Assembly: GCF_018614575.1 (NCBI RefSeq)
Contig: NZ_JAGGOJ010000016.1
Location: 1-64,000, forward strand
Length of the DNA: 64,000 nucleotides
Direction of reading: 5' to 3'
DNA from: Streptomyces sp. ISL-10
Lineage (GTDB): Bacteria; Actinomycetota; Actinomycetes; Streptomycetales; Streptomycetaceae
Below the pieces are notes generated by a model. It was given only the letters and a program-made list of their open reading frames with translations. It ran no database searches and had not been told where the DNA came from. The position numbers and the translations under genes are program-made. Shown piece after piece: positions 59,473 through 64,000 of this stretch (its first letter is position 1; every line of letters begins with the position of its first letter).

Positions 59473-60003
59473 GTGCAGTGGACGAACTTAAGCGAACAAA
59501 CCGTGTATGAGAACCGTTGGTTCAGGGTCAATCTGGCGGATGTCGCTCTTCCCGACGGCCGCCACCTGGACCACTTCCTGATCCGGCTCCGCCCGGTCGC
59601 CGTCGCGACCGCGGTCAACGAGGCCAACGAGGTGCTGATGCTCTGGCGGCACCGGTTCATCACCGACAGCTGGGGCTGGGAGCTCGCCGCGGGCGTCGTC
59701 GAGGAGGGTGAGAGCATCGCCGGGGCGGCGGCCCGTGAGATGGAGGAGGAGACCGGTTGGCGCCCCGGCCCCCTCCGGCATCTGCTCACGGTCGAACCGT
59801 CCAACGGCCTCACCGATGCCCGGCACCATCTGTACTGGGCCGAGGACGCCACCTACATCGGCCATCCCGAGGACGACTTCGAGTCCTCACGCCGCGAGTG
59901 GGTCCCGCTCAAGCTGGTGCCGGACATGATCGCCCGCGGTGAGGTCCCGGCCGCCAACATGGCGGCCGGACTCCTGATGCTTCACCATCTGCGCATGGGG
60001 TGA
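59473..60003 (+). CDS. Nudix hydrolase (ADP-ribose pyrophosphatase-like)
   Basis: A 176-residue Nudix enzyme. The signature is complete: G-x5-E-x7-RE-x2-EE-x-G as GVVEEGESIAGAAAREMEEE followed by TGW. The preceding WGWELAAG strand and following proline-containing loop fit ADP-ribose pyrophosphatases. GTG 59473 is chosen because AAGGTGG is well spaced; TTG 59452 is possible. It starts 51 bp after the NsdA-like gene. Confidence 0.93.
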   Translation: MQWTNLSEQTVYENRWFRVNLADVALPDGRHLDHFLIRLRPVAVATAVNEANEVLMLWRHRFITDSWGWELAAGVVEEGESIAGAAAREMEEETGWRPGPLRHLLTVEPSNGLTDARHHLYWAEDATYIGHPEDDFESSRREWVPLKLVPDMIARGEVPAANMAAGLLMLHHLRMG

Positions 60004-60020
60004 CGGCCCTCGGGAACTTC

Positions 60021-60278
60021 CTAGGGTCTCACCGCCTGCCACACCGCGACCGCCAGCGCCCCCAGCGCGGTGAGCGCCGCGACGGCGGGCAGGGGCCAGC
60101 GGGCGTGTTCGAGTGCCTTCACACGAGCGGCCAGATCGGTCAGTTCCCGGTCGGTCTGGTCGCTCCGCTGGGCGAGCAGTGCCAGATGGCCGTCGATATG
60201 AGCCAGTCCCACATCGATGCTGCGGCGCAGTTCGGCGAATTCCTCGACGACCACTAAATGATCAGGGTCGGTGGACAC
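60021..60278 (-). CDS. Small tail-anchored coiled-coil protein
   Basis: An 85-residue protein. Residues 10-55 form a charged heptad helix (VEEFAELRRSIDVGLAHIDG, then QRSDQTDRELTDLAARVKAL). A C-terminal membrane helix (LPAVAALTALGALAVAVW) anchors it. GTG 60278 follows GGAGAAG. It is convergent with the Nudix gene. Function unknown; similar small proteins occur in both host and phage genomes. Confidence 0.75.
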   Translation of the reverse strand: MSTDPDHLVVVEEFAELRRSIDVGLAHIDGHLALLAQRSDQTDRELTDLAARVKALEHARWPLPAVAALTALGALAVAVWQAVRP

Positions 60279-60439
60279 GGATGCTTCTCCTGTTCGGGTA
60301 GGTGCACGTGGTCCCTTGCTGAGCGGGACCGAGTCAACTAGCCCTGGTCACAGGGCGGGAGCGTGCGCGCATGGCATATGCGAGCACGTCCCGCGCACCC
60401 CGTGTGAATTCTTGTTCGAATTCCCCTGGCGGCCGCGCG

Positions 60440-61300
60440 TCAGGAGTAGGTGTAGAAGCCGGAGCCCGTCTTCCGGCCGAGCCGGCCCGCGTCGACCATC
60501 CGCTGGAGCAGCGGGGGAGCGGCGTACAGCGGCTCCTTGAACTCCGCGTACATCGAGTCCGCGACGGAGGCGACCGTATCCAGGCCGATCAGGTCCGACA
60601 GCTTCAGCGGGCCCATCGGATGGGCGCAGCCCATCTCCATGCCGTTGTCGATGTCCTCGCGGCTGGCGATGCCCGACTCGAACATCCGGATCGCGGACAG
60701 CAGGTACGGGATGAGCAGGGCGTTCACCACGAAGCCCGAGCGGTCCTGGGCCCGGATCGGGTGCTTGTCCAGCACCTGCTGCACCACGGCCTCGGAGCGC
60801 TTGATCGTCTCCTCCGAGGTGGTCAGCGCCGGAATCAGCTCCACCAACTTCTGCACCGGGGCGGGGTTGAAGAAGTGGATGCCGATGACCTGATCGGGCC
60901 GCGACGTCGCGACGGCCAGCTTCACCAGCGGGATCGAGGAGGTGTTGGAGGCGAGGATCGCGTCCTGCCGGGTCACCACCTGGTCCAGCACCTGGAAGAT
61001 CTCGGTCTTGACCTGCTCGTTCTCCACCACGGCCTCGATGACGAGGTCGCGGTCGGCGAACTCCCCGAGGTCGGTCGTGAAGGAGAGGCGCTCCAGGGTG
61101 GCGTCGCGCTCCTCCTCGGTGATCTTGCCGCGCTCGGCCGCCTTGGTCAGGGAGTTGTACAGCCGGGTGCGGCCGATCTCCAGCGCCTCGCCCGTGGTCT
61201 CGGCCACCATCACCTCGAGGCCGCTGCGGGCGCACACCTCCGCGATGCCTGCGCCCATCTGGCCGCAACCCACCACTCCGACGCGTGCAATGTCGGCCAT
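60440..61300 (-). CDS. 3-hydroxybutyryl-CoA dehydrogenase
   Basis: A 286-residue 3-hydroxyacyl-CoA dehydrogenase that oxidises 3-hydroxybutyryl-CoA with NAD(P)+. The N-terminal Rossmann motif is VGVVGCGQMGAGIAEVCARS. The catalytic His is in GIHFFNPAPVQKLVELI, preceded by ASNTSSIPL. The C-terminal helical domain has DRSGFVVNALLIPYLLSAI and GPLKLSDLIGLD. ATG 61300 has AGGTGA well spaced upstream; the GTG at 61312 lies within that site. No thiolase or crotonase gene is adjacent. Confidence 0.95.
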   Translation of the reverse strand: MADIARVGVVGCGQMGAGIAEVCARSGLEVMVAETTGEALEIGRTRLYNSLTKAAERGKITEEERDATLERLSFTTDLGEFADRDLVIEAVVENEQVKTEIFQVLDQVVTRQDAILASNTSSIPLVKLAVATSRPDQVIGIHFFNPAPVQKLVELIPALTTSEETIKRSEAVVQQVLDKHPIRAQDRSGFVVNALLIPYLLSAIRMFESGIASREDIDNGMEMGCAHPMGPLKLSDLIGLDTVASVADSMYAEFKEPLYAAPPLLQRMVDAGRLGRKTGSGFYTYS

Positions 61301-61474
61301 TGAGTCCGTCACCTCATGCCTTTCGCTGGTCTTTCGCTCGGCGGGTCCCCCGTACGGTTCCGGCGCCCGCCGACCCCCCGACGTTACTCCGGATGTGTGG
61401 ATGGGCGGGCGTCAGGGCCGGGCATGCTCTCCCGGGATACGGCAATCGCTATCGACAACGACAAGGGCTGACAC

Positions 61475-62770
61475 ATGGGGCGTATGGGGAGAAGGGCTTT
61501 CGTGGTCGCGACGGCCGGAGCGGCGGCCGCGCTCGCGACGGCCGGGGACACGGCGGCCTCCGTCCGGTCCAGGGGCGGGACGGAGGCGGCGAGTGCGGGG
61601 GAGGGTGTGCCGATGGGCAGGGCCGCGCGGGGAAAGCGCGCGACACGGGAATTCCGCGGGATGTGGCTGGCGACTGTCAGCAACCGCGACTGGCCGTCCC
61701 GACCGGGCATGACCGCCGCCCACCAGCGCGCCGAGCTGCTGGCCCACCTCGACACCGCCGTGGAGCGTCGGCTGAACGCGGTCGTGTTCCAGGTGCGGCC
61801 GTCGGCCGATGCGCTGTGGCCGTCGCCGTACGAGCCGTGGAGCAAGTACCTCACCGGTGTGCAGGGACGGGACCCCGGCTGGGACCCGCTGGGCACCGCG
61901 GTGAAGGAGGCGCACCGACGTGGTCTGGAGCTGCACGCCTGGTTCAACCCCTACCGGGTGGCGACCCATACGGACCCGTCACGGCTGGTGCCCGGGCATC
62001 CGGCGAGAGTGCACCCGGAGTGGACCGTCCCGTACGGCGGGAAGCTGTACTACAACCCGGGCATCCCGGAGGTCCGGGCCTTCGTCCAGGACGCGATGAT
62101 GGACGCCGTCCGCCGCTACGACATCGACGCGGTGCACTTCGACGACTACTTCTACCCGTACCCCGTCGCGGGCGAGGTCTTCGACGACGACGCGGCCTGG
62201 TCCCGCTACGGCACGGGATACGCGGACAGGGCCGCCTGGCGCCGGGCCAACATCAATCGGCTGGTGCGGGAGATGTGCGGGCGGATCAAGGGCGAGAAGA
62301 AGCACGTGCGCTTCGGGATCAGCCCCTTCGGCGTCTGGCGCAACGACTCCACGGATCCCAGGGGGTCACGTACCAGGGCGGGCGTGCAGACGTACGACGA
62401 CCTCCACGCCGACACCCGCACCTGGGTCCGCCAGGGCTGGATCGACTACGTCGTCCCGCAGGTCTACTGGCACATGGGCTTCGCCGCCGCCGACTACGCC
62501 TCGCTCGTGCCCTGGTGGTCCGGGGTCGCCGGCGGCACGGGAGTGGATCTGTACATCGGCGAGGCGCTCTACAAGGTGGGAATGCTGGGGCAGCCCCCGG
62601 AGTGGCACGACCCGGCGGAGCTCTCCCGCCACCTCACGTACGCCTCGCGGTACCCCCAGGTGGGGGGCCACTGCTTCTTCTCGGGGCTGGAGGTCGGGGC
62701 CGATCCGCTCGGGGCCATGTCGCGGGTGGTGGCCGACCACTACCCGACCCGGGTGCGGACGGCGGGCTGA
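61475..62770 (+). CDS. Tat-exported GHL10/DUF187-like glycoside hydrolase
   Basis: A 431-residue secreted hydrolase. The signal carries a twin-arginine (GRRAFVVATAGAAAALA, Arg6-Arg7), so it is a probable substrate of the TatAC encoded at 21-22 kb. The GHL10-type barrel starts EFRGMWLATVSNRDWPS and contains FQVRPSADALWPS, HAWFNPYRV, DIDAVHFDDYFYPYP and FGISPFGVWRN. Acidic residues in the HFDDYFYP motif are likely catalytic. A glycan or cell-wall role is inferred. ATG 61475 was chosen. A terminator follows. Confidence 0.9.
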   Translation: MGRMGRRAFVVATAGAAAALATAGDTAASVRSRGGTEAASAGEGVPMGRAARGKRATREFRGMWLATVSNRDWPSRPGMTAAHQRAELLAHLDTAVERRLNAVVFQVRPSADALWPSPYEPWSKYLTGVQGRDPGWDPLGTAVKEAHRRGLELHAWFNPYRVATHTDPSRLVPGHPARVHPEWTVPYGGKLYYNPGIPEVRAFVQDAMMDAVRRYDIDAVHFDDYFYPYPVAGEVFDDDAAWSRYGTGYADRAAWRRANINRLVREMCGRIKGEKKHVRFGISPFGVWRNDSTDPRGSRTRAGVQTYDDLHADTRTWVRQGWIDYVVPQVYWHMGFAAADYASLVPWWSGVAGGTGVDLYIGEALYKVGMLGQPPEWHDPAELSRHLTYASRYPQVGGHCFFSGLEVGADPLGAMSRVVADHYPTRVRTAG

Positions 62771-62792
62771 GCCCGGTGCCCGCGCACCGGGC
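62771..62792. terminator. Terminator between convergent hydrolase and DUF1918 genes
   Basis: GCCCGGTGC (62771-62779) pairs with GCACCGGGC (62784-62792) around CCGC. It begins at the base after the hydrolase stop codon. Confidence 0.75.
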
Positions 62793-62805
62793 ATGGGGAG
62801 CGTGA

Positions 62806-62997
62806 TCAGGTCTTCTCGTGGTGCTGCACCACACAGTCGGGTCCGGGGGACAGGACCGCTTCGTGCCCGTCGTCGAAACGGACACGGAACGGGGGAGTGC
62901 CGTCGGGCCCCAACACCTCGAGGACTTCGGCGTGCTTGTCGTGCTGGCCCACGGTCCTGCCGTGTACCAGCAGCGTGTCGCCCTCGTTTGCTTGCAT
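62806..62997 (-). CDS. DUF1918 small protein
   Basis: A 63-residue protein with the DUF1918 pattern: GDTLLVHGRTVGQHDKHAEV, then GPDGTPPFRVRFDDGHEAVL. The fold is expected to be a small beta barrel. ATG 62997 follows AGGAGG. It is common in streptomycetes and of unknown role. Confidence 0.9.
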   Translation of the reverse strand: MQANEGDTLLVHGRTVGQHDKHAEVLEVLGPDGTPPFRVRFDDGHEAVLSPGPDCVVQHHEKT

Positions 62998-63078
62998 CGG
63001 GAGTGACCTCCTCGATAGCCGGTCCGTTGTGGGGTCGTTTCGAGTCTACGGCCGAGGGTGCGCCGCGCATCCCCGGCC

Positions 63079-63126
63079 GCGGAAACGGCCACCGAAACGG
63101 CCGCGGAAACGTCCGCGGAAAAGGGT
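63079..63126. repeat. Four imperfect 12-bp repeats
   Basis: GCGGAAACGGCC, ACCGAAACGGCC, GCGGAAACGTCC and GCGGAAAAGGGT stand in 12-bp register, between the DUF1918 and EamA genes. Confidence 0.8.
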
Positions 63127-63194
63127 GGCGGAGACGGTCGCGGACAGGGTTCGTGCGCGGCCTGCCGTTGCGGCGGCACCGGCCCGGGCGCGGC

Positions 63195-64000
63195 TCAGGC
63201 GCGGGCCCGCTGCGTGACGGCGATGCACACCAGGACGCCGACGGCGGCGACCGGGGCCGCGGGCGAGAGGCGCTCACCGAGCAGAGCGACCGACCAGACC
63301 AGGGTGAGCAGCGGCTGCGCGAGCTGGAGCTGGCTGGCGCGGGCGATGCCGATCTCCGCCATGCCCCGGTACCAGACGTACAGCCCGAAGAACGTCGACC
63401 CGGCCGCGACCCAGAGGAGCCCGGTCACGCCCCGGGCGGTGAGGTGTACCGGCTCGAAGGACAGCGCCACGAAGGAGCCCGCCGCGCTCAGCGGCAGGCA
63501 GAGGATCAGGGCCCAGCCGATGACGTGCCAGCCGGGCATCACCGCGGCGAGCCTGCCGCCCTCGGTGTACCCGGCGGCGCAGACCAGCAGGGCGCCGAAG
63601 AGGTACAGATCGCCGGAGTGCAGTGTCCCGCCGCTCTGCTGCACGGTGAAGGCGATCACCACCACGGCTCCCGTGAGCGCCGCGGCCCAGAACGTGCGCG
63701 ACGGCCTGCGGCCCGTGCGCACCGCCGCGAGGACCGCCGTGGTCAGCGGCAGGAGACCGACCACCACTGCCGCGTGCGAGGAGGTGGAGGTCTGCAGGGC
63801 GAGCGTCGTCAGCAGCGGGAAGCCCAGCACTACCCCGCCGCCGACCACCGCGAGACCGGCCCAGTGGCGGCGCTCGGGCACGGGGACGCGCAGCGCGAGA
63901 AGGAACCCGCCCGCGACGAGCGCCGCGAGGACACTGCGCACGGCGACCAGGGACCAGGGCCCGAAGCTCTCCAGGCCCCAGACGGTGGAGGGGAAGGTCA
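63195..64000 (-). CDS. EamA-family (DMT) permease, cut by the window edge
   Basis: The 3' 268 codons of a ten-helix drug/metabolite transporter. The frame stays open past 63941 to the end of the window and reads STVWGLESFGPWSLVAVRSV, the usual first loop and second helix of EamA repeat 1, so the true start lies outside. VVGLLPLTTAVLAAVRTGRR ends repeat 1, and LLWVAAGSTFFGLYVWYRGM with RASQLQLAQPLLTLVWSVAL marks repeat 2. No regulator is visible in the window. Confidence 0.9.
   Translation of the reverse strand, partial: TFPSTVWGLESFGPWSLVAVRSVLAALVAGGFLLALRVPVPERRHWAGLAVVGGGVVLGFPLLTTLALQTSTSSHAAVVVGLLPLTTAVLAAVRTGRRPSRTFWAAALTGAVVVIAFTVQQSGGTLHSGDLYLFGALLVCAAGYTEGGRLAAVMPGWHVIGWALILCLPLSAAGSFVALSFEPVHLTARGVTGLLWVAAGSTFFGLYVWYRGMAEIGIARASQLQLAQPLLTLVWSVALLGERLSPAAPVAAVGVLVCIAVTQRARA

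Overview
The window is chromosomal DNA from a Streptomyces, or a very close relative. It is about 70 percent GC with strong third-position GC bias, frequent GTG and TTG starts, GGAGG-type ribosome sites and TAGGNT-type -10 boxes. Gene content and order match the conserved Streptomyces core: Pup-proteasome genes, tatAC, a Ski2-like helicase, infC-rpmI-rplT and pheST. I saw no tRNA or rRNA gene, CRISPR array, transposase or prophage.

Layout. 1-5.6 kb: a response regulator behind a RecB/Cas4-like nuclease, a site-2 protease, TrmI, a secreted protein and a ferredoxin. 5.8-20.8 kb: the Pup-proteasome locus. It holds arc, dop, pup, prcB and prcA; then a hypothetical gene and a LacI/MFS pair; then pafA, two FKBP isomerases, pafB, pafC and two tiny genes. 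21-25.4 kb: tatA, tatC and the helicase. 25.5-32.7 kb: accessory metabolic and regulatory genes, including an iron-box-controlled siderophore-interacting protein, a 5'-3' exonuclease, an XRE-cupin regulator with a cytosolic metal-receptor protein, and a LysR/TDT-exporter pair. 32.9-39.7 kb: an amine catabolic island (gamma-glutamyl hydrolase, permease, GntR regulator, GlnA-like ligase, aldehyde dehydrogenase, SDR). 39.7-48.9 kb: a DUF2510 protein, MarR/EamA/NmrA-like genes, a PLP enzyme, a mycosin-like protease with a proline-rich partner, SseB and DUF1844 proteins. 49-57 kb: infC-rpmI-rplT with leader, SpoU methylase, sensor kinase and pheST. 57-64 kb: methyltransferase, NsdA-like regulator, Nudix, 3-hydroxyacyl-CoA dehydrogenase, GHL10-like hydrolase, DUF1918 and an EamA permease cut by the window edge.

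How the genes work together. Dop prepares Pup (C-terminal Gln to Glu), PafA attaches it to lysines, ARC unfolds pupylated proteins and PrcAB degrades them. PafB and PafC are WYL-domain regulators that in mycobacteria activate RecA-independent DNA-damage promoters (motif TTGTCRGTG-N8-TAnnnT). The most interesting observation is that this motif, with exact N8 spacing, precedes three nucleic-acid enzymes in the same window: the RecB/Cas4-like nuclease, the 5'-3' exonuclease and the Ski2-like helicase. Weaker versions precede pup and the DUF2510 gene. This suggests a local PafBC regulon tied to the proteasome. Several genes also share a TAnnnT-N6/7-start-codon layout that predicts leaderless mRNAs. 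All functional assignments come from reading motifs; no database search was run.
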